Source of the DNA: Progne subis subis | Taxonomy: Eukaryota > Chordata > Aves > Passeriformes > Hirundinidae | Assembly: GCA_022316685.1 (NCBI GenBank) | Contig: JAKJHU010000039.1 | Coordinates: forward strand, 1-64,000 | Direction of reading: 5' to 3' | Length of the DNA stretch: 64,000 nt | Shown: piece by piece, positions 1 through 13,500 of the stretch | Numbering within the stretch: position 1 is the first letter of the stretch | Layout: every line of letters starts with the position of its first letter | Program-made: the position numbers and the translations under genes | Notes under the pieces: generated by a model | The model's database searches: none | The model's input: the letters and a program-made list of their open reading frames with translations, nothing else | What the model was told of the DNA's origin: nothing

Positions 1-1473
1 AGTGACTGTGAGGGAGGCAGAAGTTTTGTAATGAAGTACCATTTGTCCTAAATCCCATTCTACTCTTCCAGCCCTGGATTGGGAATGGCACTGCAGAGAG
101 AGTAGCAAAAAGAGAAAGGGAGTGCGAGTTTGCAGGCTGGCATGGCAGGATCCAACATCTGCTCCTGGCAGCTTTTGGGATCATGATGATGAGAGGCAGA
201 AACTGGCAGGAGGTTTGGGTCAGCTCCAATGTTGCCTCCTCCAAGCACAGCACATGGGAGGGACAAAGAGCCTTGTTGGTTTTAGCAGATTTTAATCCAG
301 TAGGAGCAGAAGGAGGACTGTGCCTTGAGCTCAGCTCTGGATCCATACAGGCATATCTAGGGAAAGGGCTGACCCTGAAGGGGTTCCCTGGCACCACAAA
401 GGTCAGAATATCACCTTTTTAGGGAAACATGAAGGAAGAGGCCTTGGAGGAACTGAGAAGCATTAGAAAGACAGGATGGAGAAGCAGAATTTGTGAGAAA
501 AAAGAAAAAAGCAAGAAAGAGGAGGGAGAAAAGATTTGTAGAGGTTGAAGAAAAGAAAAATAGAGATGGAAGACTGAGCAGAGGCAGCAAGCTGTTAGCA
601 GAGCCCAAAAGGTAAGGGAAGCACAAATAAGGGAGCTAGGCTAAGAGTGATATGGGAAAGAGGCACAGAAAGAAAAACAAAGCAAGAAAGGAAGGTTTAA
701 AGTGATGCTGAAAGCTTCCCTTTAAGGTGGTCATGCTGGCATTTCAAAGCAGGCAGCCCAGCGTTTGAATATCCTTCTCCAACTAGGTCTGCTGTGCCAG
801 CACACACAGTGTGGGGGCAGCTCTGTTACCAAAATGGCCCATTGACTGAGCCACCCACTCCAGAGCACTGCACAGGCTACACTGGCTCCACAGGCTGGAG
901 GGTGAAGCGTGAAGGCTGACAGCTGCTTCCACCAGTGCAGGTCAGCAGACAGGTTCCAGGCCACTGCTTTATGCCCAGTTTTTTACATTACAACATGGGC
1001 TGAAGGGGTCTGATACCACTGCTGTGGGTAACTTCCACTGCCACCCGTGGCATCCAGGTCAGGGGTGAGTGATAAAGCCAGAAATGAGCCCATACTGCTT
1101 CCTTCCAAATTGCAGGGGACTTGGGGACCTGCTGCTTGCCACAGCTTCATCTGTGTGCCTGGGACCCAACACAAGGAGCAAAGTTTCTTCCAGAAAACAC
1201 TATCTGTAGGTTCCCCTCATACAGATTCAGGAGATTCAGAACATGCAAACCATTGGATGCTCTGCATTTGCTGCAAACTCCTCACTCTTCACACCCAGTC
1301 TGTGCTGCTGCCTTGCAAAGAAGCATCCCTTTTATGGCACCACCCCCTTGGAGCAGGAAGGAACACGACGCCTCCACTCGGAGGGGCAACATGCTGGCAG
1401 CATCTGGTGTCTTCACCACCAAAGCGGAAATGGGAGAGGCAGATGTGGGCAGTGTCCAAGGCACATCTCTCAC
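1..1473 (-). other. DGKZ: DGKZ intron 5 (partial)
   Basis: This intron follows exon 5 and runs off the window. It holds a purine-rich A/G stretch at about 420-700. No exon, RNA gene or recognisable repeat family is seen. Confidence 0.7.
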
Positions 1474-1530
1474 CTCCCGTATGTTCCGGGATCCTGACTC
1501 CCTGAAGGACGGTTTGCAGCGGAAATTTAT
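1474..1530 (-). CDS. DGKZ: DGKZ exon 5, end of C1 domain 1
   Basis: There are 19 codons, [19 protein letters not shown], in phase 0 between CCTACAG and the donor GAG|GTGAGA. The family sequence here is nearly invariant. In mammals the next exon starts the second C1 domain (HHWVHRRR motif); no such sequence is found between 1 and 1473, so that exon lies off the left edge. Confidence 0.95.
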
Positions 1531-4500
1531 CTGTAGGTTGAACACACGAGAGGAATCAGTAAAACCATCGTATCTGAAGGAAACCTACTGGAATTTGCTG
1601 CACAGTAGCAAGGCCCTGAACCTCTGGAGTTGTTTGGTACTTGCCACAAAACTCCCACGTGTCTTGGTTACTGAACACAATGGGGCCTGGGGTCCCAATC
1701 ATGTCACTAGATCCTCATTTCAGTACTGTCTCCTCAGAAGACCCCTCTTTGCAATTACACATTGCAGTTCCCCAATCTTCTTGTGTTTCACTGCCCAAGA
1801 AAAGGCTGCTACAGTTTTGCAAGCTGCAGGGAGGGCTTAACAGGCTCCACTCACTTTCTCCAGCTGTTCGATGCAGGGTGTATGCACTACGATCTTGCAG
1901 GCTGCACATTTACGTCTGGAGAGAGGTTTTTGCTGAAGGTTAAGAAAGGGGGAGAAAAAATATACATGTAAATGAAAATATGCAGTGTTCAGAGCCTGGC
2001 AAGCTCAGCCTTCCATCATACCTCCTTCTTACGTATTGGGATACAGAACAAGCCCTACAGTAAAGTTAGATAAAACCTAGACTTCTTATCTAGTGAAGGG
2101 GTCAAAGCATGTGCCTATAGCAGATATTCTCAAGCCTGGGACAGAGCAGGGAGGTACTTTCCCTACTGTCCTGTCCTGCAGTCCTTTTCCTCTTCTGACA
2201 CTGCCTGAGAGCACCACGGAAGCTGGTCTGGGAGGCAGCTGCAGGGTGGCATCACTGGCAGGCACCTGCAGGATGGCAGGCACAGGATGGCATCAGTGCT
2301 CTGTGTCCTGCACCACGAGCAGGACTGAGCCTGCAAACTGGGAGGGAGGACTGCAGGGGCAGGAGCCGACAGGCCTGCGTCTGCAGAGCTGAGTTTTCTC
2401 CTCTGCTGAAAGGTCTTGGATTCAGATTGTCATTGCAAGGGTGTAGAATCCCAACACTCTCTCTGGAACCCTCCAGGCATGTGGCAGCCCTGCATTAGGT
2501 TCCCATTGCAAACTGAGAACCAGCATTGGCAGAAACTGGGGACTCAGCCCCCCAGTATGCAGAGGTAGGAGGGACACAGTCCCTGCCCTGGCAGCTCCCC
2601 AGAGAGCCCTGCATGTGCCACAGCAGCAGCAGCAGCAGCAGCGCGGCTGCTGCCGTGTCACCATAGGGTGACAGCACAGCCAGGTTTGTGGCCACTGCTG
2701 GCGGGGCAGGTGGCCCTGGGTGACTCACCAGAAGCTTTGCCATGCAGTTCTGTTCCCCAACATAGCAGAAGTCCCCTGAGACACTGGTCTCAAACCAGAT
2801 GTGCTCCCCATAGACCGCAGCCTCCTGAAAGACACAAGACAACGCAAACTCTGAGAGCATCCCCAGAGAGACACCTGAGCACCCAAAATGCTTTGTGCAA
2901 GGGATAAGATACTGAACAATGCTAGGGGTGGGAGGTTGGAGCTAGGTGGAGGCCAGGAGACAAGATGCACACAACAGCCAGGGACATCTGGAGAGAGGAA
3001 ACCTCACAAAGCTGCTGCCATGGCCCACCTGTTGTAAACAAGAGGGCCCCAGGAAACCAGCTCCAAGACCTACAAATCAATTGTAGTGTCTTGCACAGGG
3101 GAGCTGCTTTCATCAGCCCAAGAGGAAGCATCAGGGCAAACTCAGTGCAGGGGACTCTCCTGAACCAGGTTCTGTTCTACAGCCTAAAGGTGCAGCTTAA
3201 AACCTGAGGGGCTCTGCCTGTGAAGGAGCAGGGGCTTACTCCTGTTGCCTAGCCCCAGTCAACAGATCTGGGCTGTTAGAAGCAGAAAAGCTAGCAGTGG
3301 AGTAGTTATACCATCCCTCCAGGAACCACCTGTACCTCTGCAGCCTCTCTCTTGCAGCATCAAGTAGCGCTGCCAGGAGCACAGATGCTGGCACCAGCTG
3401 GTGGCAACGGCAGAGGCCATAAATGTGTCAAAGCCAGTCACCTGGGAAGCCTCAACCCAGGGAAGAGCCTGCTGCTTCTTGGCCAAGAGCCTATTCCATG
3501 CAAAGCCCAGCAAAACACGGTACAACTTACGCTCCAATCCACAGTGCTGCGTATCTGCCTCTCCGAGTCGCTCCTCATGGCTAGTGCCGGGTTTGGCTGA
3601 GCTATCATGTGCTGGAGACTGGACTTGGCAATAGCTTTCCTGGAAGACACAGGAGGACTGGCTATTAAACGTGTATGCAAAGCACAACCTGCTTCTAAGA
3701 CGCAATGTGAGGCTGGAGCAAAAAAGTCTCCTCAGGACCAAGTGGCTGGAAATGAGGTGAATTTCCATCCCAGCTGGCTGAGAAGTACCTGTTCCTGAGA
3801 GATAGTCCTGTGGCATGTAGAAGTACTGGCAATGTTGCTGACAGCTCAGCCAAACACTCTCTACCCAACAAAAGGCAAAGCCTGGGCCTGCTGGGTTAAT
3901 GCCCTCAGGGATAAGAGCTCCATTGTAAAACACCCTTCCAGTGTCCACAGAGCTGTAGTGGTTGGACTACCTTTGCAGGGACAACCTAGAGCCCCTGTCC
4001 AACAGTCTCCCTGCATTTCTCCCACAACAAGGAACTTCAGGCTGTTTCCAGACACCAGTAAAACTGGCCACAATAAAAGCAGCTGTTTGTTTGGGGCTAG
4101 TGAGTTTCTCCCAGATTTGCTAGGGTGGAGGAAGGAGCAGGAAATCCAGCCAGCAGGAGAAAGTGTGCATCTCCAGCCTGTAACCAGGCCTACCACATTC
4201 CTCTGGTCCCAGCCTGGCAGGAGAGGACACTCACAAGCCCCAGGGACTGCACCAAGAGCATCAGTGGCAGCGCCAGCCTGAGTGGAAGGCGCTCAAGGTA
4301 TGCCAGCAGCACTGCAAGACACCAATGGCAGCCAGGGCACGGCACTGAGTCTCTTCCCTCCTTTCCCACCAAACCCAGGTCTGCACCTCTCCCCTCCCCT
4401 TCCCGAGGCACTGCCGGCCTGCACGCTGCCACCATACATACAGCAGCCGGGGGCTCCAGCCGTCCGGGGTGGTGTGGCAGGTGAGCAGCTCCGGTCCCAA

Positions 4501-7500
4501 ACCCTTGACGAGGGCAGAAGAGGGGCACCTGGTCCCAGCCGCTCCTGCACGGCGCTGGGCCAGCAGCCGCGGGTGGCCAGAGCGGAGCAGCCCGGGCTGA
4601 GGAGCATCGCTGGAGCGCCGGCGCTGGCTGAGGCGGCGGTAGCGGCCCGGCGGGCCGTAGGCGGCCCGGCCGTACGCGACCTCGGTGGGCAGGCGGTGGG
4701 AGGAGGAGCGGCGCAGGCAGCGGGGGCCCCGCCACAGCAGCCCCGCCTGGAGCGGCCGCAGCTGCGGCAGCATGGCCAGCCACGTCTCCTCAGCACAGTG
4801 CTCATGCTGGCCCTGCTCAGCTCCTGCTGCCGCGCCACCGTCCTCCGGAGACTCGGATCTGGAGCTGTCGGTGCAGCCAGCCCTGTCCCCTTCCTCCGCC
4901 GTGGGAATGAGGCTGGCCAGGAGGACAGCGGGACCCAGAAGCTGGGCATCGATGGCTTGCGCCTGGCCCCCACGCTTCTTCTGCACGGCAAACCTGGGGC
5001 TGAGGCAGGGCGGCGTGGTGCTGGAGCGGCGGCGGGTGCCGGGCCGCCGGACCAGGCCCAGGCAGGAGAGGGATGGCGCCGGGGTGCCCGAGCCACGGCG
5101 GCACTGGGCCAGCGACGGGGAGGGCAGCCCCACCTGCGAGCGACGCCGGGCCTTACCCGTGGGCACAGCCACGACGCTGGGGCGCCGCAGCCCCTTCCGC
5201 CCAAAGTGCCGCCTAAAAAAGGTTTCCATTGCATCCGGATGGTGGCTGTTAACACAGAGACCAGGAATTAAGCAGGCTCCCCTATGAGTCCCAGCTGTGG
5301 CTGTCGGGGCAAGGGGACGGGGGGAAGCGGGGGACAGAAGGCTGAAGCAGGCAGTGGGAGGCACGGCAAGGCTACCGGAGGTGTGTGTTAGGGTGTTGCT
5401 TCCCACAGCTTTACTGCTCCACAAATCTCACAGCTCAGCCCAGAGGGCTGCAATGGCAGGGCAGGTGTCACCACCTAGCCTCAGCATTCCCTGCTCTCCA
5501 CTAAGCAGAGCCCCTGTGCACCCCCTGGTGCCGATCAGCCTTGGCACTTCAATTACCCACACCACTCTCCTGATGCTGATCCACCTGGTTTCCCCACAGG
5601 AACCACTTTGGCTAGGCACCAGGCCCACCAAATTTGTAGCAAATTGAAATTAAGCCATTGTGAGTCCTACAGAAGAAAATGAACCAGGCCAGTAAAACCA
5701 GGGAAGGAAAATTTGGTAGAAGCGGTCTGGGAGAGCTGGAAACTGGGAGAGGCTGGAGCAGGGCAGAGGAGAGCTAGGAAGATCATCCCATCTGTCTGAG
5801 CAAAACTTCCCTCTCATGGGAGAAAGAACTTTATGGAAAGTTCATGCTTTCCTTGCCCAGCCCTCAAACCTTGACAGGCTGCCTGGACATTGAAGCAGTC
5901 TGTTGAAAGGTGGAAGGTGCTGCAACATTTTCAGTGCCAGTGGCTCGGCACACAAAGGCTGAGAGGAAGGAGCTGAGGCTGGCTAGCTCCAGTGCTCCCC
6001 TCCTCCAGAGACAGGGCTTCATTTCCCACCCTCCAGCTGCCACCTCTCTTCAGCTGCTAGAGGATTTATTCAAGGAAAACTTAAAAAAAACCCCAAAAAC
6101 AAAACACCAAACCCCCCAGTTTGGTAAAAGTAAGCTTCTCTTCAGTTGCTCCCAAGGCAGGGGACTCGATCATGGCAGCCTGCAAGCGCACACAAGCCAC
6201 CACCACCACCACCACCACTCTCAATGATTTCCATGCTGAGCAAGATATCTCCTCTCCCCACCACACAGGCATAGGCATGCTGCTCACCATGCAGACTGAC
6301 ATCTGCTCCCCTTCTTCTATCTTCCTCTCTTCCCATGCTCTTTTACATTCATATGGGCCAGTAATATCAGAGAATCTTCAGGAGATCACTCTGGCCCAAA
6401 CTTCCAATGACCCAAGTCCCACACAAACAGACAGATTTATCAGAAGCTTCTTCCCTTTTTATTTGGGAAACGCACATAAGATGGGACATAGTATTTATCT
6501 TCTGGACAAACTGGAGTTTTTGATAGTGCTTGTAGCACAAGCAGCCCATTGGGCTGTAACTCTTTTTAATAGGTGAGTACAAAGCTGAGTTTGTATTTTT
6601 GGAAAAGACAAAGCTTGGTTTGGTCTCTTCCAGCCTTGCAGACAAGGAAGCCAGCTCTTCAGTTTCTACAGTCTTACCACCATGCCTGTATTCAGTAACA
6701 TAGAGTAGGGAGGGAGGGAGGGAGGGAATGAACGCCGGCAACGGCCTCCAGAGAGCAGCATCAGGGCAGCTAAATCTTGGATGAACTGAAAGCAAAGCCA
6801 AAGCATCACCTCCTCGGAAGTATTTCTCAAGTCCTACCACTGCAAGCAATGCAGGCAGGTACTTGGTCACCAAGAAGGTTCAATCCACCAAGACCCATGC
6901 AGCTTTGCAGAGGGCATCAGCATTTTGCTGATGATCCTGCTTCCAGCCTGTTCCCAACACTGCAGTGCCCCATTCATGTCCCCTGTCTCCATTATCTGCA
7001 GGTTGATGCACAGTGAACTGCACAGAATCAGAGAATCTAAACTTTCCCTGTACAGTTGGAGGCCATTTCCTCTTGTCCTATCACGTGTTACGTGGGAGAA
7101 GAGACTGACCCCGCACCTTGCTACAGCCTCCTCTCGGGTCGTTGTAGAGCTCAACGAGGTCTCCCACGAACCTCCAGCTTCCTCAGCCGCTCCTCCTAAG
7201 ACTTGTCTGATGGACCCTTCACCAGCTGTACTGTTCCCTGGGTATGCTCCAGCAGCTCAATGACATGAGGAGGGCCCAAATCTGGACACAGCACTCGAGG
7301 TGTGACCTCACCAGTGCCAAGTACAGGGAAACAGTCACTTTCTAGTCCTACTGGCCACACTATTACTGATACAGGCCAGGATGCTGTTAGCCTTCATGGC
7401 CAGTTGGCACATGCTGGATCACGTTCAGATGGCTGCCAACGAGCATCATCCCCAACAGGTATCAAAAACTGTCTGAACAAATAAAACATTAAAAAACACA

Positions 7501-10500
7501 AGCGAGAATGCAGGATGTGGCATACTGCAACATACCCTTTTTGGCCAGCTTTAGCTTCTGGGGGAGACATACTGACCAAGGGCACCTCAAATGAGCTGAA
7601 TGACTGTTCCCTCCCGCCCCAGATATTCCACCAGCACAAAGCTGCTGTACCACTTATTGTGTTGCTGCTGTGGGCAGGAAGATCTCTTAACACAGCTTCC
7701 TTCCTTTTTGCACCAGTCTCGTGAGGAAATCTGCTAGAACAACCTTGGTTTGACATTTATGTTTGAGCATTAGCTGACTGTGGGTCTTTTTATCTTCAGG
7801 GCTGTTTGTAAATGGCACATGAAATCACGCTCTGACCACCAGTGGTGAAGGTTATTACAAGATTTGCCATCTGACAGCCCATGACAGCAGCATGTGGTAG
7901 CTCAGAAATGTTGGGTGTACATATCCCCACCTCTTGCATCTCACTTCCAACCTGAGCTCCAAATGGTGTATTGTAGGTGTCAAGAGCTGCTGCTGGTGGA
8001 GCAGACGGATGAACTGCTGGGGCCATGGTTGATATGCATTAGCAGAGCTGTGTGCAGAGCAGCTGGGGAACCATGCACTAGGCAGCGAGGAGCCTGAATG
8101 GAGCTAAGTCCTGGAAGCCCTGGGCCTAACACCTGCACATTACTGGCATCTCCATTGTTTGTCACTGAGAAAAGACGGAGAGGAGCCAGCACTTGTAGCT
8201 GCTCTGTAGACTGCATTATTTGGCTCAGTCGGGTAAGGAGGCTGGATGGAGGCAGCCTGGCATTTGCAGACTGCAAAGGAAAGGAAGTACTATGCATGTG
8301 CTGGGAGCCAACTCTACTTAGGAGCAGATACACACTATCATTTCAATCTCCTTCTGTGAATAAGGAAGGAGACGGCAGCTCTGGTCTCATGATCTGCAAT
8401 CAGAGCTCTTGAAAGGTGGGGTGATTTTTATTACCAGATTCCTCAAAGCATCCTACACACCCTGCCTGGCCTCAGTGTAGAGATGCTGCTGAAGCAGGAA
8501 CATGTCCCAGCAAGACCTAAATACTATTGGAAAGCACAGTAGGGACTGAAGAGGAAAAACTTGCATCTTGTAACTGCAGTGGACACAGTTTGTGAATCAG
8601 CTGCTACGGAGACATCTCTCCAGATGTCCAGCAGCTATCCTCCATTTGGTGATGGTGGTTCCAAAACCAGGCAGGCTGACTCTTAGGGCTAAACATGAAC
8701 ATGCAGTGTCTTCCATGACACAGTCTTTGCCCACATCAGGAAGTGAATCTGGATATTCAGCTCCACTATTCTGCTTTGCTTCACTAGCCTTGAGCAAACT
8801 CCCATGTATTATACTTAACAGGTTCTCTGGGATAAGCAGAGCGGTCCTGTGCCATACACACTCTTGCCTCTTCCTCCACATTATTACTCCCTTTTTCCCT
8901 AAAGCAGCCTGGTCTATTCCTGCCAACGCCCAGAAGCGAGAGAGATCTCAGGTTACCTTCATACAGTGACAAATCTGGCACGCCTCTCCTGGCACCAAAG
9001 GAGGCAAGAGGACCCTACTGCAGAACATTGCTAAATGCACAAGTCTTGAGCCACAGAGAAGTCTGGACATAATAACACCATCAGCTCCTCCTGACCTTTC
9101 AGCAAACTTCCAGTTAGTCGACTGGAAAGCATTTTTTCCAACCACGGGACTACAAGGGAAACAAGTCTGAGAGCTTCGCCCTGTTCCATGACGAGCACCT
9201 GTCCTGACAGCAGCTGGCTAGATTCCTGATCCTGGCTAGCTGTGGGTGCTGTGGCAATAGACCTGGCGAGTGTGGGCAGGAGCCCTTTTCAGTTTACAAG
9301 CTGTCTTCTCCTGGCAAAGACACTTGACTCATACAGATCAGCCACAAGGAAAGGACAGTGTGATATTAATAGCCACTCCTGTGTGACAGCGAGATCTCCT
9401 GGGCTTCTCCCTCCCTGCCGCCTCCCTGCCAGGGCACAGAAGTACCCAGGAGCCCACCTAGAGAGCTGTTGCTCATTCCCACCTGGCTGGCACACTACTG
9501 GTTGCCTTCAGCCCCTGTTCCCATCAGAAGCTTGCAAGCTTGCACACCCCACACTGCCCTTTCAATCTTCCCATGTATGCTGCTGTCCTCACACCACCCC
9601 TGCTGAGATCCTGTCCCTGCTCTCCCACCTTGCTTCCCACACACCATCACTGACCTCTCCTCTCCCTCGGGCTCCCCAGCCAGGCTTCTCTGACCTTACA
9701 AGAGCAACCTGCACAGATGAGGTCTGCTGAGGAAGGTGCCCCTGTGCCAGATGGGGAAGGGAAAATGCTGGTCAAGATGTGGTGCAGCCCTCAGGCTTTG
9801 GTTGCAGTGAGGTGTGCAGTGATCATCAAGTTCCCAAACTGTGCACTTTGTTTCTACTCAGAATTTCCATTCCAGCTGTCATCTCTCCTACCATCACGCA
9901 AATAAAACGGAGTCAGGAGCTCCCCCATGCTGGGTCCAGTATGAGCAAGGAGATGGGGCTCCCCCCAGCACAGTGGCAGGGAGGATCCATCCAAACCATG
10001 AGCCTTTCAAAGCACCACGAGGAGTGAGCTATGGGCTATGCTCATCTATTTTAGGATTCATACATTTGACATACTGCAACAAGTGCCACCTCCTATATGG
10101 GCCACTTGCCGGCTTCTGAGCTGCAGGAGCATGGTATTCCCAGGGTAAGGACATCCTCAGTTGCACTGTCACCCTGCAGAGGAGGGGATTACTGCTGCAA
10201 CCGTAAGGTTGCCCCTCCAGGCTGCAGAAGCCAGTTTCTGATCCTAGCAGGGCACTCAGAAGGGAACACATCTCGACTTATCTCTCAGAGAGTCCTGGGC
10301 CTGATCAAGATGAATTCGGACCTCTCTGCTAAGTGAGAAAGCAAGTGCTGAGGCAAGTGCTTAGAAACCAGCTGGTGGTCAGATGCATGCAGCTGCAGAG
10401 GACCTCCTCCCAGTCCTGTGGTTCCTGAGGTCCCTGCACATGCTGCATAAAGGTCCCTGTCAGGGCTGCTAGGCATGGACATGAAACAAGGTAGTCCTGG

Positions 10501-13500
10501 CAATATCTAAGCACATGTGCCAACTTGCTCAGAAGACTGTCAATGTCACTGGGCACTCTGGGTGGCCAGCCTGGAGGCCCCAGGACAGCACTGCTTCACA
10601 AGGGACAGGCATCTACGTCAGCGTAGCCTCCCTGCACCCATCTTGTCCCTGGCTGAGCAAGACCACAACTCAGCCAGTCAGGAGCTGGGGACACCACAGG
10701 GAAGAGATACAGCCTCTAAGATGCTTTCTTTGAATGAGCAAGTCGGTGACAGATGCAGCACCAGGGACCAGTAGCTGCCTTGGGGAGGGGGATTGTAGCA
10801 AGGCCAAGAAATGAAACACCGCCGTTTGACAGCTTGTCACGGTAGGCTTCTCCAAGTGGCAAAGCCAGGCGGAAGGACACTGCCTGGCCATGCCCCAATC
10901 AACAAGGCAAAAGCCATCCCACCTTCATGCCTGGCCCTTCACAAGAAAATGCTCACACTTGGTTTTCTGGGAAGAACAGGGGCTGGGAGCAGAAGGGACT
11001 GAGATTTTTTTATACAGCTCCTAGCATTTTCCCAATACCCTTCTCATGGCAGCTCCATCCCACCTCACCCCAAAGCTCTACATGATGCCATGGTGCCCTC
11101 TCCTTTTCACCACCTTCTCAGGGTAAACGTGAGATCTGGTTTAAGGCACATCTGCCAGAGTAGCTCACATCCTCCACAGAGGCTCCATACAGTGAAGTGT
11201 TTGCCAGTCCTAATATTCAGAGTAATGTTCCCATTACAACAATGTGATTTCCTTCCCAAAAATCCATGGAAGACAGTGTTTTATCTTAAATTAAACTAAA
11301 ACCATCTCCTTGGAGCCTCCTGGGCTGACTCTGGGCATTTATATTCCTTGACAACTTTCCACCATCATAATGTTATGAAGTTTATATGCTACTACAGTAA
11401 ATAATCTGCCTCCTGGCAATCAAGAAACCTGACAGCACTGATGTAAACAATCTGTTGCTGCATTTGGCTGAGGAGCTGAACAGCAAGACTGTCAGCCTTG
11501 AGCCATGGCTCATCCAGGGCTGAAACACAGAGGGTGAGCCATCACCATCGGCCGTGGCGCTGAGGCTGAGACTGAGCAGGGGCTGGGGGAGAGGCTGGCC
11601 ACACAGTTTCTATTTTCGTCCCATCAGCAGGACCAGCGATGCAGGCTGGGAAGGACTTGGAAAGTTTCTTCTCTCTCTCTCTCAGCTTCCTTTCCAGAGT
11701 GACATGCATGAAGCCAAGCAACGGGGGCCTCAGCAGGGTGTCCTGGTGGCTTAGGTACCTAGACCATGGTTTCTTTTGCAGATTCCCATTATCACACCCA
11801 GTGATGGCCCCCTCCTTCAGTATGCACAGCTCTGTTTCTCACAAGGAGGGATACACTATTTAAACGGTATCCAGTCCCACAGCACAGCTGTTTGATCCAA
11901 ACTCCCAGAGCAGCCCCAGAGTTTTTCCCCAGCACATAAGGACAAAATCCTGGCACAGAAATTACTACTGGCCAGATGTCACCCCAGGCAGGGCAATACA
12001 CAGTGTCTGCAGCAGCCCCAGGGAAGAGGCGATGAACCCTGTGTGACAACAAAGCTGCAGGATGGCAGATACAGAACACAGGCAGTGATTCCCGGGGCTA
12101 ATAACTCTCTGCACCTCCCAAAGCAAAGTCCAGAAAACCTCAGGGACTGCACAACAGATACTGATCACTGATCAGAAAGATGAGACTCACATGCCTCCCT
12201 CCAGCCCACAGCAGGGACCAAGAAGGGCATCCCACTGCTCCTGGCATAAGCAGGGAATCACTGTGCTACCAGCATCCGAGGCTATGCCAGGGGTCCACAA
12301 ATCTGTCCTGCTTTGCTAAACTACCCCAAAGCAAAGTGACTGAGGATCCTGGCAAGGCACAGGCTGGCTCCCTGTCTGCTGCTACCTGCAGATTTTCTGC
12401 TGCCACCCCCAAGCCGCATGGACTGGCAGGACAAAAGCAGGAGTACGGGTGGCTGGAAATACACCACTGGCAGAGAAACCCCATAGAAACAACAGCCAGG
12501 CACCACTGAGTGCCACAGTGGCTGTGTTTCGCAGACCCCTTGCCTGAGCCCTGGGGACTGCTCGGGATCAGCTTGCTCCAGGCTCTGGCAGCAAACAGTG
12601 CTCGACAGAAGCAAAGTTAAGGGTCTTGGGGATGACTCTGGGGTACGCTCTCCCTGCCCTTCACAGTGGTCTGGAAACAAATGCCACACCTACAAACTAA
12701 GGGCCGTCTCTCCCCTCAGGTCCCCTCCCATCCCCCACCCAGCACAAACAAAAGCAGCAAACGCGAGGGAGAGGGACAAACAGGATAAGGAAAGGGGAGA
12801 GAGTGGGGAAAAGCCCCCGTGACCTGATCCGGAGCGGCGCAGAGTTCCTGCAGGTGCCGAGCGGGTGGCAGAGGCCGCACCGCAGCAGCGGGCCAGCCCT
12901 CCCCTACCAAGTCCTAGTTTGGAGAGAGCGCTTGGCTTCTCCCTCCGCTCCTCCCCACTCTGCAAACCCTGACAGCGCTCGTTAAAATAACCAACTGCAC
13001 TTCCTCTCCGAGCAGCCCCGGGCCCGGCGCGTCCCCGGCCGCAGGCGCATGCACCACAGCGGGCCCGGAAAGAGAGGGGTCTCCACGGCCCCAGCTGCTC
13101 CCCCAACACTCAACTGCGGCTTCCCTGGCAGCGGCAGCAGGAGGACACGTTCTCTCCTGTCTCCTTGGAACCCGGATAAAGGGGTTTGCGTGGCAGGTGT
13201 GGGTCAAACCGTCAGCCACAGAGAGCCTGTCTCCATGCACACGAGGCGACTTACTTCTGAGCTAGTCTTTGGTCCAGGCAGGCTCCACAGGTGTCTCAGG
13301 AGGTCTCTGTCTTCCCTCGTCGTGAAAACCCTCCATAGGACCTCTCATAGCCAGGCGGGGGACTTCCCCGTCATGCTTCACCACTCTCCGGGTTCCCCAG
13401 CTGCCTCTAGGGATCTGCTCCCAGCCAAACATAACCCATCTTCCTTTTGGGTCTACAAAACCCATCTCCTCTTTAGTCTTTGCAGGGAGGGGACGGAAGG

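Larger units (their letters stand above)
1531..3530 (-). other. DGKZ: DGKZ introns between exons 2 and 5
   Basis: These three short introns (1531-1854, 1933-2728, 2825-3530) are interrupted by exons 3 and 4. The middle one has a CAG microsatellite at 2621-2642. Nothing else of note is seen. Confidence 0.7.

Noticed and set aside
3259..3948. 229-codon minus-strand frame over DGKZ exon 2
   Set aside because: It is in a different frame from the conserved KAIAKSS/STVDWS peptide and runs through the intron.
4282..5271. 329-codon + strand ORF
   Set aside because: It is antisense to the DGKZ long-isoform exon, and the GC-rich third positions of that exon suppress stop codons. The Ala/Gly/Arg-rich translation is typical of a shadow frame.
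12690..13109. 139-codon minus-strand frame in the small CpG block
   Set aside because: Arg/Gly/Ala-rich translation driven by base composition; no family match and no clear start. Treated as a possible promoter, not a gene.
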